A DNA stretch of 32,362 bases. Source: an uncultured Alteromonadaceae bacterium. Its GTDB lineage: Bacteria; Pseudomonadota; Gammaproteobacteria; Enterobacterales; Alteromonadaceae. The stretch lies in assembly GCA_938085045.1 (NCBI GenBank), contig CALKGI010000159.1, positions 1 through 32,362 on the forward strand, read 5' to 3'. Numbering within the stretch: the first letter of the stretch is position 1; each line of letters starts with the position of its first letter. Below, piece by piece: positions 16,555 through 23,453 of this stretch. The notes under the pieces are model-generated. The model had not been told where the DNA came from, searched no databases, and worked only from the letters and a program-made list of their open reading frames with translations. A program made the position numbers and the translations under genes.

Positions 16555-18477
16555 GTGAACAGGCTAAATATTGAAGAAAAGGTGCAAGGTTTAAATGCCC
16601 TATGGCAGAAAACTAAAGGCGCTGAACAAATCTGTATCGCGGTACTTGATGGACCTGTTGACACAACCCACAGTTGTTTTGACGGTAAAAATATCAAACG
16701 ACTCGACACCCTTGTTCCACAAACTGCCACTATTCAAGCAACAGATACAGCCGCTCGCCACGGCACGCACATTACCAGTATTTTATTTGGGTCGCACAGC
16801 AGTCAGGTCAAAGGTATTGCACCTTTATGCCGAGGAATATTGTTACCAATCTTTGGCCAAAATAAGGCAGGCGATATCAAAGCCGCCAGCCAAATCGATT
16901 TGGCCAGAGCCATTGAACAAGCCATTGCCGCCGGTGCACATATTATCAATGTCAGCGGTGGCCAGTTAAGCAATACTGGTGAAGCACAAGGGTTTTTACT
17001 CAATGCCATAAAGGCCTGCAAAGAGAATAATGTGTTGTTGGTCGCCGCAGCAGGAAACGACGGCTGCGAATGTTTACACGTACCGGCGGCATTAAGCTCT
17101 ACCTTAGCTGTGGGCTCAATGGATGACCACGGTACGCCGTTAGCACACAGCAATTGGGGGCAAAACTATGCCAACAATGGCATTCTCGCCTCAGGTCATC
17201 AGATCATTGGGGCCATTCCCAACGAACAAACCACCCAATTGTCGGGTACCAGCTTTGCAACACCGATTGTCAGTGGCATTGCCGCCCTGCTATTAAGCCT
17301 ACAAATCAGCTTAGGACAAAAACCTGACCCAGAAAAAGTACGTCAGGCCATTTTAGCCTCTGCGACACCTTGTCACTCAAATAATATTGGTGAGCTTGAT
17401 TGCCGCCGCTTTTTGGCGGGAACAATCAATGTCTTCGCCGCTCAACAACTCATCCTTAATGGAGGAAATATCAACATGTCAAACGAAAATGAAACAGTAA
17501 CAACGCCAACAACTCAAATTGAATCCGGATTGATGGCCAACATGGTAAACGATACCGCCATGAACAGTGCAACAGCACCATTGATTGATACAGCACCTGC
17601 GGTCAATGAGGTTAACACGCTAATAGGGCCATCTGAGGCACAAGTAGAACCTTCAGGATGTGCTTGTGGTGGCGGTGACGCAACCCTTGCATATGTTTTA
17701 GGCACCGTTGGTTTTAATTTTGGCTCTCAGACTCGCAAAGATGCATTCATTCAAGCAATGCCTGCTGGTAAAAATAACCCAGATGACCCCCAGCAATTGT
17801 TGAAGTATCTTAAAGCCAATCCATATGAGTCCCAATCTATTATCTGGACTTTGAATTTAGATGCGACCCCAATATATGCAATCGTGCCCAATGGCCCCTA
17901 TGCCAGTGTGGTTTACGAGCGATTGCGTGAAGTCATGCAAGCGCAACTCGACAATGGTGTCGACATGGTGTCTATTCCGGGTATAGCCACAGGGTCTGCC
18001 ACCTTGTCAGATGGTCAAGTAGTGCCCCAAATAATCCCCAACCCTCGTGGTATGTACAGTTGGGCGACATCAGCACTGGTCGAAAGTGCACTGGGCGAAT
18101 GTCCGTCAGACGAAAGTGAAAAGGAGGTTTATCAAGCAAACGCCAGCGGACTAACCAACTTCCTAGACCGCATCTACTACGATAAACGCAACCTTGGTAC
18201 CTCTGCGCAAGACAGGGCACTGAATTACTCGGCAACCAATGCATTTCAAGCCTCTCAAGTTATCGAAACCGCAACCAAAGGCCGATTCGAACTTGATGAT
18301 ATCGCTGTCAAGAAAAGCCCTGTGTGCCGTCCCGGCTCAGATTGCTACGACGTTGTGCTGGTCTTCTTTAATCCTCAGAATAGTCAGAATGCCAACAAAG
18401 TTTATCGCTTTACCGTGGATGTCAGTGGCGTCATACCAGTAACCATCGGTCAAGTCCGCAGTTGGTCTAGAAAATAA
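16555..18477 (+). CDS. PatA-like subtilisin protease fused to a PatG-type C-terminal domain
   Basis: A 640-residue cytoplasmic S8 protease of the cyanobactin PatA/PatG family. The catalytic triad is Asp32 (Val-Leu-Asp-Gly-Pro-Val-Asp), His69 (Arg-His-Gly-Thr-His) and Ser233 (Ser-Gly-Thr-Ser-Phe-Ala-Thr-Pro), with oxyanion Asn168 in Ala-Gly-Asn-Asp. The peptidase domain spans about 1-300. A Ser/Thr/Asn-rich linker (307-373) holds Gln-Val-Glu-Pro-Ser (363-367) then Gly-Cys-Ala-Cys-Gly-Gly-Gly. Residues 374-640 resemble the PatG C-terminal domain (Val-Leu-Gly-Thr-Val-Gly-Phe-Asn-Phe-Gly; Leu-Asp-Arg-Ile-Tyr-Tyr-Asp). There is no signal peptide. I chose GTG 16555 because GGAG lies 6 bases before it; an in-frame TTG at 16543 has no Shine-Dalgarno. 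It probably processes the 61-aa peptide encoded 144 bases downstream. A general housekeeping subtilase is unlikely. Confidence 0.88.
   Translation: MNRLNIEEKVQGLNALWQKTKGAEQICIAVLDGPVDTTHSCFDGKNIKRLDTLVPQTATIQATDTAARHGTHITSILFGSHSSQVKGIAPLCRGILLPIFGQNKAGDIKAASQIDLARAIEQAIAAGAHIINVSGGQLSNTGEAQGFLLNAIKACKENNVLLVAAAGNDGCECLHVPAALSSTLAVGSMDDHGTPLAHSNWGQNYANNGILASGHQIIGAIPNEQTTQLSGTSFATPIVSGIAALLLSLQISLGQKPDPEKVRQAILASATPCHSNNIGELDCRRFLAGTINVFAAQQLILNGGNINMSNENETVTTPTTQIESGLMANMVNDTAMNSATAPLIDTAPAVNEVNTLIGPSEAQVEPSGCACGGGDATLAYVLGTVGFNFGSQTRKDAFIQAMPAGKNNPDDPQQLLKYLKANPYESQSIIWTLNLDATPIYAIVPNGPYASVVYERLREVMQAQLDNGVDMVSIPGIATGSATLSDGQVVPQIIPNPRGMYSWATSALVESALGECPSDESEKEVYQANASGLTNFLDRIYYDKRNLGTSAQDRALNYSATNAFQASQVIETATKGRFELDDIAVKKSPVCRPGSDCYDVVLVFFNPQNSQNANKVYRFTVDVSGVIPVTIGQVRSWSRK
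17461..17478 (+). promoter_or_regulatory. Internal ribosome binding site and ATG in the protease gene
   Basis: ggagga at 17461-17466 lies 9 bases before an in-frame ATG at 17476, exactly at the border between the peptidase domain and the linker. Starting here would give a separate 333-residue product: linker plus PatG-like domain. The signal is stronger than the one at the gene's own start. The locus may make both the fusion and the free C-terminal domain, or it may be a fusion of two formerly separate genes. Confidence 0.5.
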
Positions 18478-18520
18478 GTAAATTTCGAGTCTAGTGAGCC
18501 GACATTGTGAAGGCTGACAA

Positions 18521-18574
18521 GCTCAAAAGTGATTGCGGCAGGGCGTAATCACTTTTAAACGCTCAATTTTGAGC
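18521..18574 (+). promoter_or_regulatory. Intercistronic alternative stem-loops before the precursor gene
   Basis: aaaagtgatt (18525-18534) and aatcactttt (18547-18556) form a perfect 10-bp stem. gctcaa...ttgagc (18561-18574) forms a second stem. The gctcaaaa at 18521-18528 can also pair with ttttgagc at 18567-18574, so the two folds compete. No long T-tract follows. Such a structure between protease and peptide genes could act as a processing site or partial terminator that allows unequal expression. Confidence 0.45.
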
Positions 18575-18621
18575 ACAAAACTAACCTCCCTGAAAAAACT
18601 AAAACCAAATAGGATATCAAA

Positions 18622-18807
18622 ATGAAAAACTCTTTAATGCCAACTCAATCAGCACCAGTATCACGTACCACTATCAATAACTCACAAACCAACTCAGGTG
18701 TTACGGCAAGTGGTATTGCATGTACAATTTGTAAAGCAGGTTGTTCGGCGCTGCCATTCCCTGCCGATATTGCCTGTAAAGCAGCTTGTAATGCCACTGT
18801 TTGTTAA
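18622..18807 (+). CDS. Cysteine-rich peptide, probable RiPP precursor of the PatA-like protease
   Basis: A 61-residue peptide with a well-placed AGGA 7 bases before the ATG. Residues 1-25 are a polar leader rich in Ser, Thr, Asn and Gln without a signal-peptide profile. Gly-Val-Thr-Ala-Ser (26-30) matches the cyanobactin leader-protease motif G(L/V)E(A/P)S at four of five positions. The last 31 residues begin Gly-Ile-Ala-Cys-Thr-Ile-Cys-Lys-Ala-Gly-Cys and hold six cysteines (34, 37, 41, 52, 56, 61), the final one being the C-terminus. The core spacing is C-x2-C-x3-C-x10-C-x3-C-x4-C, with Pro and small hydrophobic residues between the clusters. No cyanobactin C-terminal follower is present and no cyclodehydratase, radical SAM or other modifying gene is nearby. 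A metal-binding or disulfide-bonded bacteriocin is an alternative. Confidence 0.7.
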   Translation: MKNSLMPTQSAPVSRTTINNSQTNSGVTASGIACTICKAGCSALPFPADIACKAACNATVC

Positions 18808-18824
18808 AAAGCTGGCTAAAAACG

Positions 18825-18858
18825 AGACTGAGAAGATCAATTGAGCTTCTCAGTCTTT
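18825..18858. terminator. Bidirectional terminator between convergent peptide genes
   Basis: agactgagaag (18825-18835) and cttctcagtct (18846-18856) form a perfect 11-bp stem. On the + strand it is followed by a few T's; on the minus strand by cgttttt. It lies 17 bases after the precursor stop and 35 bases beyond the stop of the convergent secreted peptide, so it serves both. Confidence 0.75.
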
Positions 18859-18893
18859 ATCACTATACCGATGACCAACCTAACAAGCGGTGG

Positions 18894-19073
18894 TTATTTG
18901 TCATCCCAATCATATCTTACGCATTTAGCATACATACGCTCACAGGTTGTTTGATTAGTGCCTTGTTCAATACAGCTGTTGTAATAGTCTGCGCAGCTAA
19001 CCGCACTGGCAGTACTGACCAAACCAAAAGCCAAACCAGCACCTAAAATTGCCGTTACAATTTTTTTATTCAT
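18894..19073 (-). CDS. 59-residue secreted four-cysteine peptide
   Basis: The ATG at 19073 (tagga about 9 bases upstream) begins a 59-residue ORF ending TAA at 18894. Residues 1-24 are a clear Sec signal peptide (Met-Asn-Lys-Lys, hydrophobic core, Thr-Ala-Ser-Ala). The mature peptide of about 35 residues has four cysteines at 27, 34, 44 and 51, giving C-x6-C-x9-C-x6-C, consistent with two disulfides linking two short helices. It ends with acidic Asp-Trp-Asp-Asp-Lys. It converges on the precursor gene with a shared terminator. It could be a small secreted effector, an immunity-like partner or an unrelated periplasmic peptide. No family is recognised. Confidence 0.7.
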   Translation of the reverse strand: MNKKIVTAILGAGLAFGLVSTASAVSCADYYNSCIEQGTNQTTCERMYAKCVRYDWDDK

Positions 19074-19359
19074 TTTAATGATTCCTATTAATTAACGTTC
19101 TTGTTTTTTGTTACCCAATACAAATGGGCAGGTTCATTATCAATAACAGCCAATTAATCACAATCTAGAACAAATGATATTATTATGATAAATATATTAA
19201 AAACAATTAGATAGAGTTGATTTTTAGTCATTCAATAACATGATTGGTTACCCTTATTCTTGACCAGTAATCGATGTCATGCCAACATCCATCGAAATAC
19301 CGCCAACACAATGACAGGCTCTAATGCCTCAACCCGAAGCTAGAAGACTATTAACAGTT

Positions 19360-19404
19360 ACCGCAGAAAATTGCGGTGATGGCAAAAAATTGCGGTGATG
19401 GCAA
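19360..19404. repeat. 19-bp tandem duplication and dyad upstream of the GH18-LytTR gene
   Basis: A 19-bp unit (core ttgcggtgatggc) occurs twice back to back at 19367-19385 and 19386-19404. It overlaps a dyad, accgca (19360-19365) and tgcggt (19372-19377). It lies about 36-80 bases before the ATG at 19441. LytTR proteins usually bind direct repeats, so this may be an autoregulatory site, though the 19-bp period is shorter than the roughly 21-22 bp usual for them. Elsewhere in the 367-bp gap 19074-19440 I see nothing. Confidence 0.5.
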
Positions 19405-19440
19405 AAAACGTTTTCAAATACAAATGAGCATAATAAAAAC

Positions 19441-21207
19441 ATGTTAAAACGACTCTATATCTGCTGTTTGCTAGTCACTTTCAGTGCCCAAGCTTTGGCA
19501 GCCAATAAACAGCTCATTGGTCATTTTTTTGAATGGAACGGCCAAATAAACAAGGTTCAAACCGACAAGATAACCCACTTTGTTTACAACCATTTTAATT
19601 TAACAGCCAACGCCGACATTGAAATAAACCACCCCGAGCTTGCCAAGCCCAATTTCATTGCCTTAAAACAGCTTAAAAAACAACGGCCCGAACTGATAAT
19701 GTTAGCCAGTATAGGCGGCTGGGCTTTGTCTAAACATTATCCTGAGGTGGTGGCAAGCAAGGCCAAACGCAATCAACTGGTACAAAACATCGGCCATTTT
19801 ATTACTAACAGTGACTTTGATGGCATAAGCATTGATTGGCGCTATCCGGGTATTAGTCGACAAAGCACCGTAGGGCAACGTAATCATGACGGTGAATACC
19901 TGTTGCATCTGCTGCAACAAATCAGGCAAACCTACCCCGAAATGCCATTAATTGTCACGGTGTCGGTATTGGTTGATGATTTGGCTTACTTACCCGTATT
20001 TGAACTTAGCCAAACTGTCGATTTTGTTGAAGTATTAACGCTAGACTTAGCAGGCCATTGGCAAAATCATACCGGTCATGCCGCTCCTTTATATACGCCA
20101 ACCAATAATCCGTCGATATTCACCGGCAGTGTCAATGAATCAATAACATACCTTTTAAAACGAAAAGTCCCTGCAAATAAACTGATTATCAGCATTCCTG
20201 CTTTTGGCCATGGCTGGATGGGCGCGGGCAATATTAATCACGGTTTATTTCAGCCTTCAGCATCAATTACCCCCGGCGACTATCCCATTAAAGGCCATGC
20301 CAACAAAGGCTTATATCGTCAGCAAAGTATTCATGCATTGTTCTTTAGCGAAAACTACCAATCGTACTGGGACAATCAAGCGAAAGCGTCGTATTTGTTT
20401 AATGATCAAACCGGCCATTTTGTTAGCTTTGAAAGCACTCGCTCACTCAAAGCCAAAATAAACTACATTAAACAAAATGGGCTTAGTGGTATTAGCGTAC
20501 AAAACTTAGACGCCGATGCCAGTTTGACTGAACAGGCATTTAACTTGTTAAAACAAACACCCGCTCAAACGCGGCAATATAATTGGCCACTCGCTGGCTT
20601 TTTATTACTTAGCCTCGTAATCGTATTATTGCTGGCCTTTGTTTATCTGAAAAAACACAAGCAAACAAAAATGACGCAAGAATTCATTGCCCTAAAACAA
20701 AAACTAGAACAACTCACCGTGATTTCAGAAGCTGAATTAGTAGAATTACAACAGCAATTGGCCAGTAAACAGCAAAAATACCGACTTAAATCGCAAGATT
20801 TATCTATTTCGGCGCAACTTCTACAGATGATGAGTCACCTGGGTAAACTCATTCAACAGTTAAGCAACGACCCTAGCTTGCTGTCTGAACTGCACAAAAT
20901 TAGCAGCAATAAAAGCAAACTGTTATATGTTCAGGCTGAAAAAGGTTATACCGGTTTATATCTGCATAACCAAACCCAGCCTGAATATATTTACAGCCGC
21001 TTAAAACAGCTCAAGCAGTATTATGACGATGATTTTTTAATTCAAACCCACCGTTCTTACTTGGTTAATGTGCAAAAAGTCGAGCACATTAAAGAGCAAA
21101 GTGACGGCAAGTTTTTCGTCACCATTGGCCAACAAACCCTACCCATTGGCGGCAGTTTTATTAAAGGGCTTAAACAACAATATCCTCACTGGTTTTTACC
21201 GTCTTGA
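19441..21207 (+). CDS. Membrane one-component regulator: degenerate GH18 sensor - TM - coiled coil - LytTR
   Basis: A 588-residue protein with a signal peptide (1-21) and a GH18 chitinase-like periplasmic domain (about 24-372). A transmembrane helix (383-403), a basic segment, a coiled coil (about 411-475) and a cytoplasmic LytTR domain (about 492-583) follow. The LytTR signature Thr-His-Arg-Ser-Tyr-Leu-Val-Asn lies at 536-543. GH18 landmarks remain: Ser-Ile-Gly-Gly (90-93) and Ile-Pro-Ala-Phe-Gly-His-Gly-Trp (252-259). However, the catalytic motif DGxDxDWE reads Asp127-Gly-Ile-Ser130-Ile-Asp132-Trp-Arg134: the acid/base Glu is Arg and the middle Asp is Ser. The usual Met-x-Tyr-Asp reads Leu-Thr-Leu-Asp. 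Hydrolysis is not expected; sensing of chitin or related glycans that drives transcription is inferred. The 3' end overlaps the convergent beta-helix gene by 22 bases. Confidence 0.85.
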   Translation: MLKRLYICCLLVTFSAQALAANKQLIGHFFEWNGQINKVQTDKITHFVYNHFNLTANADIEINHPELAKPNFIALKQLKKQRPELIMLASIGGWALSKHYPEVVASKAKRNQLVQNIGHFITNSDFDGISIDWRYPGISRQSTVGQRNHDGEYLLHLLQQIRQTYPEMPLIVTVSVLVDDLAYLPVFELSQTVDFVEVLTLDLAGHWQNHTGHAAPLYTPTNNPSIFTGSVNESITYLLKRKVPANKLIISIPAFGHGWMGAGNINHGLFQPSASITPGDYPIKGHANKGLYRQQSIHALFFSENYQSYWDNQAKASYLFNDQTGHFVSFESTRSLKAKINYIKQNGLSGISVQNLDADASLTEQAFNLLKQTPAQTRQYNWPLAGFLLLSLVIVLLLAFVYLKKHKQTKMTQEFIALKQKLEQLTVISEAELVELQQQLASKQQKYRLKSQDLSISAQLLQMMSHLGKLIQQLSNDPSLLSELHKISSNKSKLLYVQAEKGYTGLYLHNQTQPEYIYSRLKQLKQYYDDDFLIQTHRSYLVNVQKVEHIKEQSDGKFFVTIGQQTLPIGGSFIKGLKQQYPHWFLPS

Positions 21208-22172
21208 CCAGACCAACTCCAACCGGCATAAGTATGGCCGTTTACGTTGACATTAAAACCAACGGTTAACGCGTTGTCGTGAGACTGGGTTGTCCAGTTA
21301 TTCAAACTAGAATCAATAACCTCAAAAATATAATTGTCGGTGTAAAAAGTGTAAGGACCAGTCACAGTAGAATGCTCAAATGCGGCAAACATACTGCGCC
21401 CACCCAAAGTGAGGGCTGAAACCTGACTACCTAATAGCTCTGCTGACGACTTAGCGAAAATAGACAACGCATTGATAGACACCCCATCGTTGGTTTCTAA
21501 ATGCGCATTGCCCCACAAATCAATTTTTGTAAACTCACTGGCCGCTTTTGCCAGCACCGATGAAGTATCGCTAACAACAAGGTCGAGTAGTTGATTGCCC
21601 TCATTAAACTGAGCATAAGAGCTACCTCTTACCCTAAAGTCTGTGGCCTGCTGGTTCGACACAATCAAACTACTGTTGCCCAATACTTCAATGTGAGGTT
21701 TGTTTGACGAATCGTCTTGATGATAACCGCTGCTTAAGCGCTCAATATTCACCACTGCATTGTGTTCTATACTGAGCATTTTTGTATTATCGGCCAAATT
21801 AAAATGCAGGCCTTTAAGCGTAACTTTACTGCTTGTTATGGTCATTGCACTGCTTGATTGATGCTGATCGTCAGTCGTTATTATTGCCCTTTCGCCCACT
21901 TTATTTTGCAGTAAGGTTTTATGCGCTCGATTGATCACAATAGGCCCTTCACAAGTGCCAGATATAACCAATTTAAGCGCTTTATTGGGTTTGCGTTTTA
22001 AGGCATTTTTTAGTGCATTAGGGTAATGCTGACAATTCACGTGTATTTTTGCTATAGCATTTTTACTGGCGATTGAATCATTGATTTTATCTGCAAACGC
22101 TTGAGGGCTCGACAATACACAACTGATGCCAGCGATGGCGATAACAAATTGAGGTTTGGTAAAATGGTTCAT
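21186..22172 (-). CDS. Secreted parallel beta-helix-like protein
   Basis: A 328-residue exported protein with a signal peptide (1-28, ending Gln-Ala-Phe-Ala). The mature part starts with a segment having two cysteines (Val-Asn-Cys and Gly-Thr-Cys) around a Leu-Val-Ile-Ser-Gly-Thr strand. It then has many short strands separated by Asn/Ser turns, as in right-handed parallel beta-helices (pectate-lyase-like fold). No catalytic residues are recognised, so it may bind polysaccharide or coat the cell. The frame extends to 22211, but AGGAA just before the ATG at 22172 and the signal peptide starting there decide the start. The convergent overlap with the GH18-LytTR regulator is 22 bases. Regulation by that protein is possible but not shown. 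Confidence 0.7.
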   Translation of the reverse strand: MNHFTKPQFVIAIAGISCVLSSPQAFADKINDSIASKNAIAKIHVNCQHYPNALKNALKRKPNKALKLVISGTCEGPIVINRAHKTLLQNKVGERAIITTDDQHQSSSAMTITSSKVTLKGLHFNLADNTKMLSIEHNAVVNIERLSSGYHQDDSSNKPHIEVLGNSSLIVSNQQATDFRVRGSSYAQFNEGNQLLDLVVSDTSSVLAKAASEFTKIDLWGNAHLETNDGVSINALSIFAKSSAELLGSQVSALTLGGRSMFAAFEHSTVTGPYTFYTDNYIFEVIDSSLNNWTTQSHDNALTVGFNVNVNGHTYAGWSWSGQDGKNQ

Positions 22173-22456
22173 GTGCTTTCCTGTTTTATTATTGTGGTTA
22201 GATTTCGCCAATATAATGAAACAAGTTCACAACCAAATACCATACGAGTGAAACAGGCTTTTCACCAAATAATAGGCAATGCCAGTATTTACACGGGCTT
22301 AAGCTCGGTTTGTACAAGGGATAATAAAAGTTAATTTAGTGAATTTTATTTTCGAATTAATTTACCATAACCCACTGAAAAATATGAACTAACTTTATTT
22401 TTCGTGAAAAGTCAGCTGTTAGCTCAAATAATTCCTACAACTTAAAGACTTTACCC

Positions 22457-22609
22457 AGAGAGCTTGACCGTGAGGCGCTAGCAGCTGGCGCCACAGACAA
22501 TAGGGCACCAGGCATACGCCCGAACTATAGCGGGCAATATTATGCGGCTTTCGTTATTGGTCCAGACGGTCACAACATTGAAATGGTGTGTCACGAAGCA
22601 CAAGATTAA
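22457..22609 (+). pseudogene. C-terminal fragment of a VOC (glyoxalase-like) protein
   Basis: The frame ending TAA at 22607-22609 encodes about 50 residues typical of the end of VOC-superfamily proteins: Ala-Leu-Ala-Ala-Gly-Ala-Thr-Asp-Asn, then Arg-Pro-Asn-Tyr-Ser-Gly-Gln-Tyr-Tyr-Ala-Ala-Phe-Val, then Asp-Pro-like Gly-Pro-Asp-Gly-His-Asn-Ile-Glu-Met-Val-Cys-His. The metal-ligand Glu is present, but the N-terminal half is absent and the upstream sequence does not resemble the family. It is a gene remnant. Confidence 0.7.
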
Positions 22610-22856
22610 CAAAAGAGATTTGATTACCGTAGGCGGGTGATTTATCGCCGCTTTAAGTCAAAGAGGCTAGGTTGCTTATACTTAGCCTTTAACCCAAGGC
22701 AATGCGATATAAAATTGATGCACAACGCCAGATAGTGTGTTAATTTTTGAAGTACTTAACAAATTAGGCATACCCGTGAACAGCAAAGTCACTTATTTAG
22801 TCTCTCGAATTATTATTATCACCTTCAAAACACGGTGGTAATAAAGCTGTTCAGCT
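22610..22856. other. Intergenic, no gene seen
   Basis: AT-rich sequence between the VOC remnant and the terminator at 22857. It contains a short REP-like GC block around 22630-22650 and no supportable reading frame. The strong terminator that ends it implies transcription from the left, possibly an unannotated small RNA or leftover transcription of the dead gene. Confidence 0.3.
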
Positions 22857-22885
22857 AAAAAAACCGCCATCAAGGCGGTTTTTTT
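22857..22885 (+). terminator. Strong intrinsic terminator
   Basis: aaaaaaccgcc (22858-22868) and ggcggtttttt (22874-22884) form an 11-bp stem with a 5-base loop and flanking A- and T-tracts, so it can work in both directions. It ends about 40 bases before the kinase start, so it either stops upstream transcription or acts as an attenuator for that gene. Confidence 0.8.
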
Positions 22886-22890
22886 ATATC

Positions 22891-22913
22891 TGTTTTGATG
22901 GCCACTCAAAACA
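22891..22913 (+). promoter_or_regulatory. Hairpin immediately before the kinase ribosome binding site
   Basis: tgttttga (22891-22898) and tcaaaaca (22906-22913) form a perfect 8-bp stem with a 7-base loop. The AGGAT ribosome binding site of the kinase overlaps the base of this stem and its 3' side. With the terminator just upstream this could form a leader-type control region. Confidence 0.4.
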
Positions 22914-22925
22914 GGATATAAAAAA

Positions 22926-23453
22926 ATGAAAAAAGTAGCCGTTTTTGGCAATGCAGGCGCAGGAAAATCGACAACCAGTCGAAAACTTGCTGCAAACACC
23001 GGGCTTGAGTTGCATGTACTTGATAAAATCAAATTTTACCCCGGTGGAGAAGAAGTGCCCCACCATGAATACCTAGTAGCTCACTCACAAATTTTAGCCG
23101 AAGATCACTGGGTAATAGATGGATTCGGCTGCATGAAATCAACTTGGGCCCGACTTAACAAGGCCGACACTCTGGTTTTTATCGACCTACCCATACAAGT
23201 TCACTTTTTTTGGGTGACCAAGCGTTTCATCAAAGGCCTTTTTCGACCGCCACAAGGGTGGCCAAAAAACACGCCCCTAATTAAGGCGACGCTTAACAGC
23301 TATCGCGTACTTTGGTTATGCCATAAAAAACTGACGCCAGCATATAGAAAATACGTTGTTGACGCGGCAAATACCAAAACCGTTTATCATTTACGTTCAA
23401 AAACTGATATCGCGAAGTTTTTGAGCTTAACCGAACCCGCGACCAAGTGTTGA
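22926..23453 (+). CDS. P-loop kinase, adenylate-kinase-like (FlaR-type)
   Basis: A 175-residue cytoplasmic nucleotide-binding protein. The Walker A Gly-Asn-Ala-Gly-Ala-Gly-Lys-Ser-Thr lies at 8-16. A Leu-Asp-Lys-Ile substrate segment (about 32-35) and a Walker-B-like strand Thr-Leu-Val-Phe-Ile-Asp-Leu-Pro (about 82-89) follow, with basic residues after it. This arrangement matches the small adenylate-kinase relatives often named topology modulation protein/FlaR; the substrate is not established for that group. The ATG at 22926 has AGGATAT just upstream. Confidence 0.78.
   Translation: MKKVAVFGNAGAGKSTTSRKLAANTGLELHVLDKIKFYPGGEEVPHHEYLVAHSQILAEDHWVIDGFGCMKSTWARLNKADTLVFIDLPIQVHFFWVTKRFIKGLFRPPQGWPKNTPLIKATLNSYRVLWLCHKKLTPAYRKYVVDAANTKTVYHLRSKTDIAKFLSLTEPATKC

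Noticed and set aside
18622..18807. Classical cyanobactin precursor
   Set aside because: It lacks the C-terminal follower (SYD/AYD type), and no heterocyclase or separate PatG-type protease gene is present.
19441..21207. Active chitinase
   Set aside because: The catalytic Glu and the neighbouring Asp of DxxDxDxE are replaced (Arg134, Ser130), and a membrane helix and DNA-binding domain follow.
22405..22421. 17-bp sequence identical to 28814-28830 as a repeat
   Set aside because: The flanks do not match. One copy lies in the coiled-coil gene and the other upstream of the VOC remnant, so it is probably coincidence.
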